Assembly (NCBI RefSeq): GCF_014385435.1
Contig: NZ_JACSUD010000008.1
Span: forward strand, 35,051-99,050
Origin: Alloprevotella sp. Lung230
GTDB lineage: Bacteria > Bacteroidota > Bacteroidia > Bacteroidales > Bacteroidaceae
Direction of reading: 5' to 3'
DNA: 64,000 bases
Shown: piece by piece, positions 1 through 10,900 of the stretch
Position numbering within the stretch: the first letter of the stretch is position 1
How the letters are laid out: each line of letters begins with the position of its first letter
Notes under the pieces: generated by a model
The model's database searches: none
What the model was told of the DNA's origin: nothing
What the model saw: only the letters and a program-made list of their open reading frames with translations
Program-made: the position numbers and the translations under genes

Positions 1-1713
1 CACACCGATGACCTCTTTGGCCACCTTGATGGTGTTGGAGTATTTGGTGTAGATGCCGGTGATGAGGGCTTCGGCATCGCCCATTTCGACCATCATCATA
101 CCGAAGTAGTTGCGCTCGTACATCTTGTCGATGGCCTCTTGGAGGCTGTAGCCGTTGCGCTGCATGTGGTCGGCAAAGGCTTGCGCGTAGCGTTGTCGCT
201 GCGCCACGTGTTGCGGTTCGCGCATGTCGATGATTTCACAGCCGTCGAGGTTGAGGTTGAGGTCGTCGGCCAGTTGGCGGATTTTGGCCACGTTGCCCAA
301 GATGATGGGGTGGCAGATGCCCTCTTCCTTGGCGCGGATGGCGCCTTCGAGGACGTTGGGGTGAGTGCCTTCGGCAAAGACGACGCGGCGGGGATTGGTG
401 CGGGCGGTGTCGATGAGGTTTTGGGCAAACTTCGTCTCCTGTCCCATGAGTTGGCGCAGTTGCTGGCGGTAGGCCTTCCAGTCGGTGATGGGCTTGCGCG
501 CCACGCCACTCTCCATGGCAGCGCGGGCCACGGCCATCGACACTTCGGTGACGAGACGGGGGTCGACGGGTTTGGGGATGAAGTATTCCGGTCCGAAGGT
601 GAAGTGGCGCACGTTGTAGGCACGATTGACGATGTCGGGCACGGGACGCTTGGCGAGGTCGGCAATGGCCTGCACGGCGGCAAGCTTCATTTCCTCGTTG
701 ATGGCGCTGGCGGCGGTGTCGAGCGCTCCGCGGAAGATGTAGGGGAAGCCGATGACGTTGTTGATTTGGTTGGGATAGTCGGTGCGGCCGGTGGACATGA
801 GCACATCGGGGCGCGCTTCTTTGGCGGCCTCGTAGGTGATTTCAGGCACGGGATTGGCCAGGGCGAAGATGATGGGCTGGTCGGCCATGGAGCGCACCAT
901 GTCCTGCGAGAGGACGTTGCCTTTGGAAAGGCCGACGAAGACATCAGCTCCGTTGACGGCCTCGGCCAAGGTGGTGACATCGGTGCGGCTGGTGGCAAAC
1001 TCGCGCTTCTGGGCGTTGAGGTCGGTGCGGTCGGCACGGATAACGCCTTTGGAGTCGAGCATCACGATGTTTTCCTTCTTCGCTCCGAAGGCACAATAGA
1101 GGCGTGTGCAACTGATGGCTGCTGCCCCGGCGCCGTTGATGACGATGCGCACCCGGCTGATGTCCTTGCCGGCCACGTCGAGGGCATTGATGAGCCCGGC
1201 GCACGAGATGATGGCCGTGCCGTGCTGGTCGTCGTGCATCACGGGGATGTCGAGTTCTTCTTTGAGTCGGCGCTCGATTTCGAAGCATTCGGGCGCCTTG
1301 ATGTCTTCGAGGTTGATGCCTCCGAAGGTTGGGGCGATGGCCTTGACGGCTTGGATGAAGCGCTCGGGATCCTTCTCGTCCACTTCGATGTCGAAGGCGT
1401 CAACGCCGGCATAAATTTTGAACAGCAGGCTCTTGCCCTCCATCACGGGTTTGCCGCTCACGGCCCCGATGTCGCCGAGTCCGAGCACAGCAGTGCCGTT
1501 GGAGATGACAGCCACGAGGTTGCCCTTGTTGGTGTAGCGGTAGGCATCGTCGGGGTTCTTTTGGATTTCGAGGCAGGGTTCGGCCACTCCGGGGGAGTAG
1601 GCGAGCGAAAGGTCGGTCTGTGTGCTGTAAGGCTTGGTGGGAACGACTTCAATCTTTCCTGGTTTGCCTTGTGCGTGATAGGCCAAGGCAGCTTCTTTGG
1701 TCACTTTTACCAT
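1..1713 (-). CDS. maeB: NADP-dependent malic enzyme with phosphotransacetylase-like tail, 3' end outside window
   Basis: Oxidatively decarboxylates malate to pyruvate, making NADPH, in the cytoplasm. Reading the minus strand from the ATG at 1713 gives 571 uninterrupted codons running off the window edge. The malic-enzyme N-terminal region carries [15 protein letters not shown] near residues 32-46 and HDDQHGTA near 158, followed by a Rossmann segment with INGAGAAAI. From about residue 440 a phosphotransacetylase-like domain begins ([12 protein letters not shown]). Family members have about 760 residues, so roughly 190 are missing beyond base 1. The gene is divergent from the TetR gene and has its own promoter box at 1756-1763. 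Several long antisense frames over it are shadows. Identification is secure; whether the tail domain has enzyme activity is not known from sequence (in other MaeB proteins it is regulatory). Confidence 0.93.
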   Translation of the reverse strand, partial: MVKVTKEAALAYHAQGKPGKIEVVPTKPYSTQTDLSLAYSPGVAEPCLEIQKNPDDAYRYTNKGNLVAVISNGTAVLGLGDIGAVSGKPVMEGKSLLFKIYAGVDAFDIEVDEKDPERFIQAVKAIAPTFGGINLEDIKAPECFEIERRLKEELDIPVMHDDQHGTAIISCAGLINALDVAGKDISRVRIVINGAGAAAISCTRLYCAFGAKKENIVMLDSKGVIRADRTDLNAQKREFATSRTDVTTLAEAVNGADVFVGLSKGNVLSQDMVRSMADQPIIFALANPVPEITYEAAKEARPDVLMSTGRTDYPNQINNVIGFPYIFRGALDTAASAINEEMKLAAVQAIADLAKRPVPDIVNRAYNVRHFTFGPEYFIPKPVDPRLVTEVSMAVARAAMESGVARKPITDWKAYRQQLRQLMGQETKFAQNLIDTARTNPRRVVFAEGTHPNVLEGAIRAKEEGICHPIILGNVAKIRQLADDLNLNLDGCEIIDMREPQHVAQRQRYAQAFADHMQRNGYSLQEAIDKMYERNYFGMMMVEMGDAEALITGIYTKYSNTIKVAKEVIGV

Positions 1714-1755
1714 AGTTTCAGTGTTTGTTGCAGGATTGTGCTATATTATTGAGTG

Positions 1756-1763
1756 CAAAAGTA
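1756..1763 (-). promoter_or_regulatory. Bacteroidota -7 promoter box for maeB
   Basis: The minus strand reads TACTTTTG, matching the Bacteroidales consensus TAnnTTTG, 42 bases before the maeB ATG. No clear -33 TTTG is seen at the expected distance. Confidence 0.55.
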
Positions 1764-1891
1764 CTATTTTTTGTGGAAAGCCTCTTATAAATAAGTGTGT
1801 CATTCCTCGAGAAGCCTTGCGAAATGTCAAAAAATACCGTGCACACTCAAAACCAAAGCGCCGATGAGCGTTTCCATTGCCGAGAATTTTG

Positions 1892-1899
1892 TAATTTTG
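1892..1899 (+). promoter_or_regulatory. Bacteroidota -7 promoter box for the TetR-MATE unit
   Basis: TAATTTTG fits TAnnTTTG and lies 19 bases before the ATG of the TetR gene, leaving a very short leader. The region between this box and the divergent maeB promoter is the likely place for a TetR operator, but no convincing palindrome was seen. Confidence 0.55.
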
Positions 1900-1918
1900 C
1901 AGCAAAAGTACAACTATT

Positions 1919-2545
1919 ATGCCGCAACTCACTCCACACGCTGTCGAAACGCGGCAGCGCATCATTCTGCAAGCCGTGCAAGCCTTTCGCGAAAAAGGGC
2001 TGCGAGACGTGCGCATGGACGACATTGCCCATGCTCTGAAAATCTCGAAGCGCACACTCTATCAGCTCTTCAGCGACAAGGAAGCGCTCGTCATTGCCAC
2101 CATCGAACACGACCACGCCGAATTTGAAAAGTTTATGGAAGCGAAGACGCAAGAGACACAGAACGTGCTCGAACTCTTCTTCTGCATCATCGAATATCGC
2201 ATGAAGAGCGTCAAAGACTGTTCGCCCTGCTTCTTCAGCGACCTCAACCGATATCCGCGCTTGGTCGAATGCCTCGATAGCAAACAAGCATTGGCCATCG
2301 AATCCAACCTCAAACTTTTGTTGCGCGGTGTGGAAGAGGGTTTGTTCCTGCCGATGTTTGACTACCGCTTTATATTGGAAACCATGCACACCCAGGTGCG
2401 CAATGTCCTCAACGACGAGCGTTTTGCCGACCAAACCTTCAACCACTGTTTTCTCTGCTTGGTCATCGTCACCTTGCGCGGTTGTGCCACACTACGCGGC
2501 ATCGAACTCATCGACCGCTTCATGCAGGAACACGAACTCTGCTGA
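1919..2545 (+). CDS. TetR/AcrR family transcriptional regulator
   Basis: A 208-residue one-component repressor. Residues 10-58 form the TetR helix-turn-helix: TRQRIILQAVQAFREKG, then MDDIAHALKISKRTLYQLF, the recognition-helix pattern of the family. The C-terminal 150 residues are the all-helical ligand-binding and dimer domain, with several Cys and aromatic residues and no recognisable ligand signature. It starts 19 bases after a promoter box and is followed 11 bases later by a MATE exporter. By analogy with other TetR-exporter pairs it probably represses the exporter in response to an exported compound; that is inference. The length is typical of the family. Confidence 0.9.
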   Translation: MPQLTPHAVETRQRIILQAVQAFREKGLRDVRMDDIAHALKISKRTLYQLFSDKEALVIATIEHDHAEFEKFMEAKTQETQNVLELFFCIIEYRMKSVKDCSPCFFSDLNRYPRLVECLDSKQALAIESNLKLLLRGVEEGLFLPMFDYRFILETMHTQVRNVLNDERFADQTFNHCFLCLVIVTLRGCATLRGIELIDRFMQEHELC

Positions 2546-2556
2546 TTTCGCCTCCC

Positions 2557-3918
2557 ATGTCCTCTACCGAACAATACACCGTATTGGGCGAAAAGCCCGT
2601 GGGCGCCCTCCTGCTCCAATATGCCCTGCCGGCCATCATCGCCATGATGGCCTCGTCGCTCTACAACATTGTCGATGGCATCTTCATCGGGCAGGGTGTA
2701 GGTGCCGATGCCATCACCGGCCTTGCGCTCACCAATCCGCTCATGGCCATCTCGGCCGCCTTTGGTGCGATGGTGGGTGTGGGCGGCGCCACGCTGATGA
2801 GTGTGCGCCTCGGTCAGCAAGACTATGAGTCGGCGCGCAAAATCTTGGGCAACGTGGTGCTGCTCAACATCCTCTGCGGACTCCTCTTTCAGGTGGGTGT
2901 CTATCTCTTTCTCGACCCCATCTTGCGCTCCTTTGGTGCGAGCGATGCCACCTTGCCCTATGCGCGGGAGTTCATGCACATCATCCTTCTGGGCAACGTC
3001 TTCACCCATCTCTTCTATGGACTGAACGCCCAACTGCGCTCCACCAACCGCCCCCGACTGGCCATGTACTCCACCTTCGGCAGTGTCTTCATCAATGCCG
3101 CTTTCTGTGCCCTCTTCATCTTCGGCTTCGGCTGGGGCATTTCGGGCGCTGCCCTCGCCACGGTGCTGGCGCAGGTGTCGATGCTCTGCTGGCAAATCTA
3201 TCTTTTTTCCAACAAGAAAGACCCCATTCATCTCTCGCTCGACATCCTCCGCCCTCACTGGCGCATCATGCGCGAGTCCATCCTCATCGGATTGCCGCAG
3301 TTTTTGGTCAATTCCTGCACAGCCTTGGTGGGCATCATCATCACTCGTTCCATGGCCGAATATGGTGGCGACACTGCCGTGGGTGCCTATGGCATCATCG
3401 CCCGTCTGCTCACGCTCATTGTCTTCATTGTGATTGGACTGAATCAAGGCATGCAACCCATTGCCGGCTACAACTTCGGTGCGCAGAAGATGGACCGCGT
3501 GGCGCGCGTGGTGCAGTACACCATCATCGCTGCCACCTGCGTCACCACACTGGGATTTGTCGTGAGCCAACTCTTTGCCACAACCTGCGTTTCGGCCTTT
3601 GCCAAGGACGCTCCGCAACTCGTGGAGCGCGCGGCCACGGGTTTGCGCATCGCGATGATTATGTTCCCCTTCGTCGGGATGCAGATTGTTTCCACCGCCT
3701 TTTTCCAAAGCATAGGTCAGCCCGGCAAGAGCATCTTCCTTTCGCTCACACGGCAAATGATTTTCCTCATCCCCTGCCTGCTGATCCTGCCCCACTTCTT
3801 TGACGACCCCGAACTGGGCGTGTGGTTCTCCATGCCCATTGCCGACTTGGTGGCGACGCTCCTTTCCGGTCTCTTGCTCTATCGCCAAATCCGCCAATTC
3901 AAGCGGAGCGCTGCGTAG
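2557..3918 (+). CDS. MATE family efflux transporter
   Basis: A 453-residue integral inner-membrane protein with about 12 hydrophobic segments in two homologous halves, the normal size and topology of multidrug and toxin extrusion antiporters (Na+ or H+ driven). The start SSTEQYTVLGEKPVGALLLQ and the segment ASSLYNIVDGIFIGQGVG are typical of the bacterial MATE/DinF group. The ATG at 2557 is preferred to upstream in-frame codons because those overlap the TetR gene by 60 bases and lack the family N-terminus. It lies 11 bases after the TetR gene and 41 bases before a kinase-like gene, so the three probably form one transcript. Substrate cannot be read from sequence. Confidence 0.92.
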   Translation: MSSTEQYTVLGEKPVGALLLQYALPAIIAMMASSLYNIVDGIFIGQGVGADAITGLALTNPLMAISAAFGAMVGVGGATLMSVRLGQQDYESARKILGNVVLLNILCGLLFQVGVYLFLDPILRSFGASDATLPYAREFMHIILLGNVFTHLFYGLNAQLRSTNRPRLAMYSTFGSVFINAAFCALFIFGFGWGISGAALATVLAQVSMLCWQIYLFSNKKDPIHLSLDILRPHWRIMRESILIGLPQFLVNSCTALVGIIITRSMAEYGGDTAVGAYGIIARLLTLIVFIVIGLNQGMQPIAGYNFGAQKMDRVARVVQYTIIAATCVTTLGFVVSQLFATTCVSAFAKDAPQLVERAATGLRIAMIMFPFVGMQIVSTAFFQSIGQPGKSIFLSLTRQMIFLIPCLLILPHFFDDPELGVWFSMPIADLVATLLSGLLLYRQIRQFKRSAA

Positions 3919-3959
3919 CCTTTCTCCCTTCTCTCCAACCCTCAATCCTCACTTTTTGT

Positions 3960-4589
3960 ATGGACAACACGCCTTTTGTCATCAACATTGGTCGCCAGCT
4001 GGGCAGCGGCGGTTCCGAGATTGCCAAACGCCTTGCCGAGCGCTTCGGCATTGCCTGCTACGACAAAGAAATTCTCTCCAAAGCGGCCGAAGAAAGCGGC
4101 TTGAGTCCCCACGTCTTTGAGCGGTCGGACGAGAAGAAAGGTTTCTTCCGCTCGGTCATCAGTGTGGTGCAGCCCTTCATCGGTGGTGGGGGCGACTTCT
4201 ACAACAACCAACTGAGCGACGAAAATCTCTTCACCCTCCAAAGCCGCGTCATCCAGAAAGTGGCAGCCGACCGATCGTGCATCTTTGTGGGGCGCGTGGC
4301 CGACTACATCCTGCGCCATCATCCACGCCATGTAAACATCTTTGTGGCCGCCGACCTCGACGACCGCCTGCGCTGCATCATGGAGCGCTGTGGGGTGGAC
4401 AAGAAGGCAGCGCGCGACATCATCGAAGACAGCGATGAGCAACGCTCCGACTACTACAATTTCTACTCCTCCGGCACGTGGGGCAGCGCCGACACCTACG
4501 ACCTCTGCATCAACGTTTCGGCCCTCGGACTTGACGCCACGGTGCGCTTCATCTCTGCTTTTGTGGAAGAAAAACTCGGTATTCATTAG
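3960..4589 (+). CDS. Cytidylate kinase-like family protein
   Basis: 209 residues with a P-loop kinase fold of the cytidylate-kinase-like family (AAA_26 type). The N-terminus INIGRQLGSGGSEIAKRLAERFG is the phosphate-binding loop, a variant Walker A. IFVGRVADYILRHHP (about residues 102-116) and the lid region with R and D residues match family members common in Bacteroidales. The family is related to Cmk, but these stand-alone homologues have no established substrate. The ATG at 3960 is chosen because the motif begins seven residues later; the longer open frame runs into the MATE gene. It is probably cotranscribed with the MATE gene. Confidence 0.8.
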   Translation: MDNTPFVINIGRQLGSGGSEIAKRLAERFGIACYDKEILSKAAEESGLSPHVFERSDEKKGFFRSVISVVQPFIGGGGDFYNNQLSDENLFTLQSRVIQKVAADRSCIFVGRVADYILRHHPRHVNIFVAADLDDRLRCIMERCGVDKKAARDIIEDSDEQRSDYYNFYSSGTWGSADTYDLCINVSALGLDATVRFISAFVEEKLGIH

Positions 4590-4595
4590 CCCGAA

Positions 4596-4627
4596 TTTGT
4601 CCTTTCCCTGATTAAAACGTAATTTTG
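4596..4627 (+). promoter_or_regulatory. Bacteroidota promoter for gltX-kdtA
   Basis: TTTG at 4596-4599 and TAATTTTG at 4620-4627, separated by 20 bases, fit the Bacteroidales -33/-7 arrangement. The gltX ATG follows 32 bases after the -7 box. Confidence 0.7.
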
Positions 4628-4659
4628 CACATTGAACTCAAAATCTTTTTCTTACGAAT

Positions 4660-6216
4660 ATGTCAGCAAGCAACGTTCGCGTGCGTTTCGCACCCTCGCC
4701 CACCGGCCCGCTCCACATCGGTGGGGTGCGCACAGCACTCTATAACTACCTCTTTGCCCGCCAGCACGGCGGCAAACTCATTTTCCGCATCGAAGACACC
4801 GACTCCAATCGCTTTGTCCCCGGTGCAGAGGAATACATCATCGAGTCCTTCCGCTGGCTCGGCATCGACTTTGACGAAGGCGTAACTTTCGGCGGCGACA
4901 AAGGCCCTTATCGCCAAAGCGAACGCCGTCACATCTACAAGAAATATGTCGACCAACTTCTGGCCGAAGGAAAAGCCTACATCGCTTTCGACACCCCCGA
5001 ACAGCTCAACGAGAAGCGCGAACAAATCCCCAACTTCCAATACGACGCCACGACGCGCGGCATGATGACCAACTCCCTCACGCTCGATGCGGCCGAGGTG
5101 GAAGCCCGCATTGCCCGCGGCGAGCAGTATGTGGTGCGCTTCAAAATCGAACCCGGAGAGGACGTCCACGTCGACGACATCATCCGCGGCGATGTCGTCA
5201 TCAATTCCTCCATCCTCGACGACAAAGTGCTCTACAAGAGTGCCGACCAACTCCCCACCTATCACTTGGCCAACATTGTGGACGACCACTTGATGGAAAT
5301 CTCCCACGTCATCCGCGGCGAAGAATGGTTGCCCTCGGCTCCCCTCCACGTGCTCCTCTATCGCGCCTTCGGATGGGCCGACACAATGCCCCGATTTGCT
5401 CACCTGCCCCTCTTGCTCAAGCCTACCGGAAACGGCAAACTATCGAAGCGCGACGGCGACAAACTGGGCTTCCCGGTGTTCCCTCTCGAATGGCACGGCG
5501 AAGATGGCACCGTCAGCGCGGGCTATCGTGAAAGCGGCTATCTGCCACAGGCCGTGGTGAACTTCCTCGCCCTGCTGGGCTGGAATCCCGGCGACGACAC
5601 CGAATTGCTCTCAATGGACGAACTCATCCAAAAGTTCGACCTGTCGAAATGCTCCAAAGCCGGTGCAAAGTTCGACTATGTGAAAGGTTGGTGGTTCAAC
5701 CGCGAATACCTCCTCGCCACGCCGGCCTTGAAGTTGGCCCCCTCCTTCGTCGACCTCCTCGCACAGCACGGCATCACCACCACTGCCGAACGTGCGGCAG
5801 CCGTCATCGACATGATGAAGACGAAAAATGTGGAGTACGTCGACGCCCAAAGCGGACAGACCAAAAAGCGCAGCGTGAGCTTCATTGCCGACCTCTGGCC
5901 GCTCTGCGACTTCTGCTTCATCGCCCCCACGTCATTCGACCGCGAAGACAAGTTTGTCAAGAAAAACTGGAAAGACGACTCGGCCGCCGTGATGAGCGAA
6001 GTGGCCCGTCTGCTCGAAGGGCTCGACGACTTCGGCGTAGAAGCGCAAAAGGCCGTCATCGACCCTTGGTGCGAAGCCACCGGAGCCAAACCTTGGAACG
6101 CATGGCGTGTGGCGCTCGTGGGCGAAGGCAAAGGCCCCGACATGTATGAGTTGTCGGCCTTCTTGGGTAAAGAAGAAACGCTCCGCCGCATCCGCTTTGC
6201 CATCGACAACCTCTAA
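4660..6216 (+). CDS. gltX: Glutamyl-tRNA synthetase
   Basis: Charges tRNA-Glu (and possibly tRNA-Gln) with glutamate in the cytoplasm. The 518-residue protein is a class I synthetase. The HIGH motif appears as HIGG at residues 19-22 within [14 protein letters not shown], and the KMSKS loop as KLSKR at 260-264. The anticodon-binding helical domain fills the last 150 residues, ending RIRFAIDNL. Length and start are normal; no upstream in-frame Met fits better. It sits after its own promoter and 26 bases before kdtA, so the two are probably one transcript. Confidence 0.97.
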   Translation: MSASNVRVRFAPSPTGPLHIGGVRTALYNYLFARQHGGKLIFRIEDTDSNRFVPGAEEYIIESFRWLGIDFDEGVTFGGDKGPYRQSERRHIYKKYVDQLLAEGKAYIAFDTPEQLNEKREQIPNFQYDATTRGMMTNSLTLDAAEVEARIARGEQYVVRFKIEPGEDVHVDDIIRGDVVINSSILDDKVLYKSADQLPTYHLANIVDDHLMEISHVIRGEEWLPSAPLHVLLYRAFGWADTMPRFAHLPLLLKPTGNGKLSKRDGDKLGFPVFPLEWHGEDGTVSAGYRESGYLPQAVVNFLALLGWNPGDDTELLSMDELIQKFDLSKCSKAGAKFDYVKGWWFNREYLLATPALKLAPSFVDLLAQHGITTTAERAAAVIDMMKTKNVEYVDAQSGQTKKRSVSFIADLWPLCDFCFIAPTSFDREDKFVKKNWKDDSAAVMSEVARLLEGLDDFGVEAQKAVIDPWCEATGAKPWNAWRVALVGEGKGPDMYELSAFLGKEETLRRIRFAIDNL

Positions 6217-6242
6217 TTCCCGACAACCCCTCTCCTCAGTCT

Positions 6243-7466
6243 ATGTACAGTTTCGGCATTTATCTCTATGCCTTCATCGTGCGCCTGCTCGCCTGCTTCG
6301 GCCATCGGAAAGCCGGACTTATGGTGCGCGGCCAGCACGAGACGTGGCGCATCCTCCGCCACCAAATCCGCGAGGACGAACGCTACGTGTGGTTTCATGC
6401 CGCTTCGCTGGGCGAGTTTGAGCAAGGGCGGCCGCTCATGGAGCGCCTGCGCAGCGAGCAACCCGACTGCAAAATCCTGCTCACCTTCTTCTCCCCTTCG
6501 GGCTACGAAGTGCGCAAAAACTACGATGTGGCCGATGTGGTGTGCTACCTGCCTTTCGACACCCCCACGGCGGTACGTCGTTTCATCAAAGCAGCACAAC
6601 CCGAAATGCTTGTGCTGATTAAGTACGAGTTCTGGCGCAACTACATCGATGTGCTCCACCGCCGCCACATCCCCATCTACAGCGTAAGCAGCATCTTCCG
6701 CTCCAACCAAGTGTTCTTCCGCTGGTACGGCCGCAACTACGCCCGTTGCCTGCGCCGCATCACCCACTTTTTCGTGCAAAACGAGGTTTCTCGCCGCCTC
6801 CTCGCCACCATCGGTGTGACAGACAACGTGACCATTGTGGGCGACACGCGTTTCGACCGCGTGCTCGACATCCACCGCGCTGCACGCCCCCTGCCGCTCG
6901 TCGAAGCCTTTGCCGCCAACCACTGCGTGCTGGTGGCAGGAAGCACCTGGGCGCCCGACGAGGACATCATCATCGACTATTTCAACCGCCATCCCGAACT
7001 GCGCCTTGTCATCGCCCCCCACGTGGTGAGCGAACAGCACCTTGCCGAAATCGAACAAAAGATGGAGCGCCCCGTGGTGCGCTACTCCCACACCACACCC
7101 GAGGAAGCCGCCCACTACGACTGCCTCATCATCGACAACTACGGACTGCTCTCCTCCATCTATCGCTACGCCCGCGTGGCCTACATCGGCGGCGGATTTG
7201 GCGTGAGCATCCACAACGTGCCCGAAGCGGCGGTCTACGGTGTGCCGGTGGTGTTCGGGCCGAACAACAAGAAGTTTCGCGAGGCCCAAGACCTTCTCTC
7301 CCTCGGCGGTGCGTTTGAAATCCATACGGCCGACGATTTCAACGCCCTCCTCGATGATTTCTCCGCCCATCCCGATCGCGTCGATGCTGCCGGCCATGCT
7401 GCCGGCACCTACATCCACGACAATGCCGGTGCCGGCGACATCATTTTCCGACACATTTGGGGCTGA
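6243..7466 (+). CDS. kdtA: 3-deoxy-D-manno-octulosonic acid transferase (Kdo transferase)
   Basis: Transfers Kdo from CMP-Kdo to lipid A precursor at the cytoplasmic face of the inner membrane. The 407-residue GT30-type enzyme begins with a membrane anchor (FGIYLYAFIVRLLACFG), followed by HAASLGEFEQGRPL, whose Glu is the expected catalytic base, and KYEFWRNY. The C-terminal GT-B half has the donor-site motifs AGSTWAPDED and GGGFGVSIHNVPEAAVYG. It follows gltX closely and ends 22 bases before a strong terminator. Whether it adds one or two Kdo residues cannot be told. Its presence confirms a Gram-negative envelope. Confidence 0.94.
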   Translation: MYSFGIYLYAFIVRLLACFGHRKAGLMVRGQHETWRILRHQIREDERYVWFHAASLGEFEQGRPLMERLRSEQPDCKILLTFFSPSGYEVRKNYDVADVVCYLPFDTPTAVRRFIKAAQPEMLVLIKYEFWRNYIDVLHRRHIPIYSVSSIFRSNQVFFRWYGRNYARCLRRITHFFVQNEVSRRLLATIGVTDNVTIVGDTRFDRVLDIHRAARPLPLVEAFAANHCVLVAGSTWAPDEDIIIDYFNRHPELRLVIAPHVVSEQHLAEIEQKMERPVVRYSHTTPEEAAHYDCLIIDNYGLLSSIYRYARVAYIGGGFGVSIHNVPEAAVYGVPVVFGPNNKKFREAQDLLSLGGAFEIHTADDFNALLDDFSAHPDRVDAAGHAAGTYIHDNAGAGDIIFRHIWG

Positions 7467-7488
7467 CCGCCCCCGCCCCTTTTTCAAA

Positions 7489-7516
7489 AGAAGCACCTCA
7501 GGGTGCTTCTTTTTTT
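7489..7516 (+). terminator. Rho-independent terminator after kdtA
   Basis: A perfect 9-bp stem (AGAAGCACC / GGTGCTTCT) with a 4-base loop, followed by a run of T, 22 bases after the kdtA stop. Confidence 0.9.
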
Positions 7517-7564
7517 GTAATAGAAGAAAAGGAAGGGTCTCGACCATATCCTTATCGACCATGC

Positions 7565-7654
7565 AACCGATATTCTCCCCCCGTTGGGGACGCACGGCTA
7601 TGCACTCGTGTTCCGTAGGCGAGGAGGACGAAGGACGACCAACCTACGGAACAC
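7565..7654. repeat. Dispersed palindromic repeat, CCGTAGG family, copy 1
   Basis: The right half (7608-7654) is a hairpin with 12-bp arms GTGTTCCGTAGG / CCTACGGAACAC around a loop containing GAGGAGGACGAAGG. The left half, on the reverse strand, resembles the stretch that follows the same hairpin at 20868-20915 (a run like GCGTCCCCnAnGGGGG followed by GAATATC). So this is one inverted copy of the composite element clustered at 20480-20920. A short T run follows, so it could also act as a second terminator for kdtA. Confidence 0.7.
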
Positions 7655-7694
7655 TTTTTGTATAGAGGCAGCGGTGCCGCATCGTTATCCCGGA

Positions 7695-7782
7695 GAATTT
7701 TCAACGTAATGAAAAAGAATTTTCAACGTGGTGAAAAAGAGTTTTCAACGTGGTGAAAAAGAATTTTCAACGTGGTGAAAAC
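7695..7782. repeat. Four tandem 22-bp palindromic units upstream of purL
   Basis: Four consecutive 22-base units start at 7695, 7717, 7739 and 7761. The core TTTTCAACGTGGTGAAAA has arms TTTTCA/TGAAAA; unit 1 has TAA for TGG and unit 3 has one changed flank base. The array lies between the kdtA terminator and the purL promoter in an otherwise empty 430-base gap. Spacing is close to two helical turns. Function unknown. Confidence 0.9.
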
Positions 7783-7911
7783 TCCACCGGCTCAGAAGAA
7801 AAAAACAACGCGAAGCCTTGTAGGCGAAAGTCCAGCCATCGCAGATTTGTTTTTTCCCTAAGAAGAATGCAAAAGAAAGGCACGGCATTTCTCTAAACAC
7901 TCAAAAATGCG

Positions 7912-7919
7912 TACCTTTG
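7912..7919 (+). promoter_or_regulatory. Bacteroidota -7 promoter box for purL
   Basis: TACCTTTG matches TAnnTTTG 28 bases before the purL ATG. No good -33 TTTG is visible. Confidence 0.55.
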
Positions 7920-7947
7920 CGCTATCATTCATCAAAATCCTTCCCCC

Positions 7948-10900
7948 ATGATTTTCTTTTTCCGTACTCCTACGAAAAGCATCATTGCCACCGGTGTCGA
8001 CCACGCACTCTCGAGCGATGAAGTTCAAAAACTCTGTTGGCTCTATGGCGAGGCCGAATTGTGCAGCGAGTCTGTGCTCAGCGGCTGGTTTGTCGGCCCG
8101 CGCCGCGAGATGATCACGCCGTGGAGCACCAATGCCGTGGAAATCACGCAAAACATGAACCTCACCGGCATCAGTCGCATTGAGGAATTCTTCCCCGTGG
8201 AATCTGCCGAGGCCGACCACGACCCGATGCTGCAACGTATGTACGACGGACTGGATCAAGACATCTTCACCATCCATCACGAACCGGCCAAAATCCAGAC
8301 CGTAGAAAACTTGGAAGCCTACAACGAACAGGAAGGACTTGCCCTCTCTCCTGCCGAAATCGACTATCTCCACGGCGTGGAACGTCAGTTGGGACGTCCG
8401 CTGACCGACTCTGAAATTTTCGGGTTTGCCCAACTCAACTCCGAACACTGCCGGCACAAAATCTTCGGAGGTACTTTCATCATCGATGGCGAGGAGAAAG
8501 CATCAAGCCTCTTTGCCCTCATCAAGAAGACCACACAGGAAAATCCCCATCACATTCTTTCGGCCTACAAGGACAATGTAGCGTTTTCAGCAGGTCCTGT
8601 GGTAGAACAATTTGCTCCGAAAGAACACGCCACCAGCGATTACTTCGTGATTCGCGACATCGAAAGCGTCATTTCCCTCAAAGCCGAAACCCACAATTTC
8701 CCTACCACCGTCGAGCCTTTCAATGGAGCATCGACCGGTACGGGAGGTGAAATCCGCGACCGTATGGGGGGCGGTGTCGGAAGTTGGCCCATCGCCGGAA
8801 CGGCAGTGTACATGACGGCCTATCCCCGCCTTGAAGGAGGCCGTCCTTGGGAAAACCAAATGCCGGCACGTGAATGGCTCTACCAAACACCCCGACAAAT
8901 CCTCACCAAAGCCTCCAACGGTGCTTCCGACTTCGGCAACAAGTTCGGTCAGCCCCTCATCACAGGCTCCGTACTCACCTTCGAACATGAAGAAAATGGT
9001 GAGAAATATGCCTACGACAAAGTGATTATGCTGGCCGGCGGCGTGGGCTACGGCACAAAGCGCGACTGCTTGAAAGGCACACCTGAAAAAGGTAACAAAA
9101 TCGTTGTGGTGGGTGGCGACAACTACCGCATCGGATTGGGCGGCGGTTCGGTGTCGAGTGTAGACACCGGTCGCTACGCTTCGGGCATTGAACTGAATGC
9201 CGTGCAGCGTGCCAACCCCGAAATGCAGAAACGTGCCAACAACTTGGTGCGCGCCCTCTGCGAAGAAGAAATCAATCCTGTGGTTTCCATCCACGACCAC
9301 GGCAGTGCGGGACACGTCAACTGTCTTTCTGAGTTGGTCGAGGAGTGCGGCGGGGTCATCGACATGGCACAACTCCCCATCGGCGACACCACCCTCTCCG
9401 CCAAAGAAATCATTGCCAACGAGAGTCAGGAACGCATGGGCTTCCTCATCAAAGAGGAACACCTTGACCACGTGCGCCGCATTGCCGAGCGCGAACGTGC
9501 ACCAATGTACGTAGTGGGCGAAACCACCGGCGATGCGCATTTTGCCTTTGAACAAGCCGACGGCGTGCGTCCTTTCGACCTTGATGTGGCACAGATGTTC
9601 GGACACTCTCCCAAGACGGTGATGGTGGACAAGACTGTCGAACGCCGCTATGCAGACGTAGACTATGATCCGGCACAACTCGACACTTACCTCGACCAAG
9701 TGCTGCAAATGGAAGCCGTGGCGTGTAAAGACTGGTTGACGAACAAAGTGGACCGCTCTGTCACGGGAAAAGTGGCGCACCAACAGACACAAGGTGCCTT
9801 GCAGCTTCCTCTCGCCGACTGCGGTATCGTGGCGCTCGACTACCGAGGACGCGCCGGTATCGCCACCGCCATCGGCCACGCCCCACAAGCCGGCCTTGCC
9901 GACCCTGCCGCAGGCTCTGTGCTCGCCGTGGCAGAGTCGCTCACCAACCTCGTTCTTGCTCCTCTCGCAGAGGGTCTGGACAGCGTGAGCCTTTCTGCCA
10001 ACTGGATGTGGCCCTGCCGCTCACAGCAGGGTGAGGACGCGCGCCTCTATGCCGGAGTGGAAGCCCTCAGCGACTTCTGTTGCGCGCTCCAAATCAATGT
10101 TCCTACCGGCAAGGACTCCCTCTCGATGACCCAGCAATATCCTTCGGGCGAAAAAATCATCAGCCCGGGTACGGTTATCGTCAGCGCCGGTGGCGAAGTG
10201 AACGATGTGCGCAAGGTGGTGCGTCCTGTCATGGTGAATGATTCGGCCAGCACCCTCTACCACGTTGATTTCTCCTTCGACAGCCTTCGCTTGGGAGGTT
10301 CGGCCTTTGCTCAGAGTTTGGGTAAGGTGGGCAGCGACGTTCCCACGGTGAAAAATCCCGAATACTTCCGCGATGCCTTCAACAGCCTCCAGCAGTTGGT
10401 GCAAGAGGGTGTGTTTCTCGCCGGCCACGACATCAGCGCCGGTGGTCTCATCACAGCCGCTCTCGAAATGTGTTTTGCCAACGTCGAAGGCGGTTTGTCG
10501 TTGCAACTCGATGCCTTTGCCGACCATGACTTGGTGAAAGTTCTCTTTGCCGAAAATCCGGCTTTGCTCGTTCAGGTGAGCGATGCGCAGCGGGGTGCAT
10601 TTGAGTCGCTGCTCACAGCTCAAGGCATTGCCTTTGCCCCCATCGGCCGCCCCTGTGCCGAACGCCGCATCTTTGTCGAAAAGGACGGCCAATCGCATAC
10701 CTTCGACATCGACCGGTTGCGTGACGTTTGGTACAGCACTTCCCACCTCCTCGACACCAAACAGAGTTTCAACGGCAAGGCCGAAGAACGCTTTGAAAAC
10801 TATAAGCAGCAGCCTCTCCACACCCATTTCCATCCCGCTTTCAACGGCAGTTTTGAAAGTCTTGGCATCAGCCCCGACCGCCGCACGCCGTCGGGTGTGA

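Noticed and set aside
139..1752. 537-codon plus-strand open frame
   Set aside because: It is antisense to maeB, whose minus-strand translation has all family motifs; the plus frame is Gly/Val/Asp-rich as expected for a shadow.
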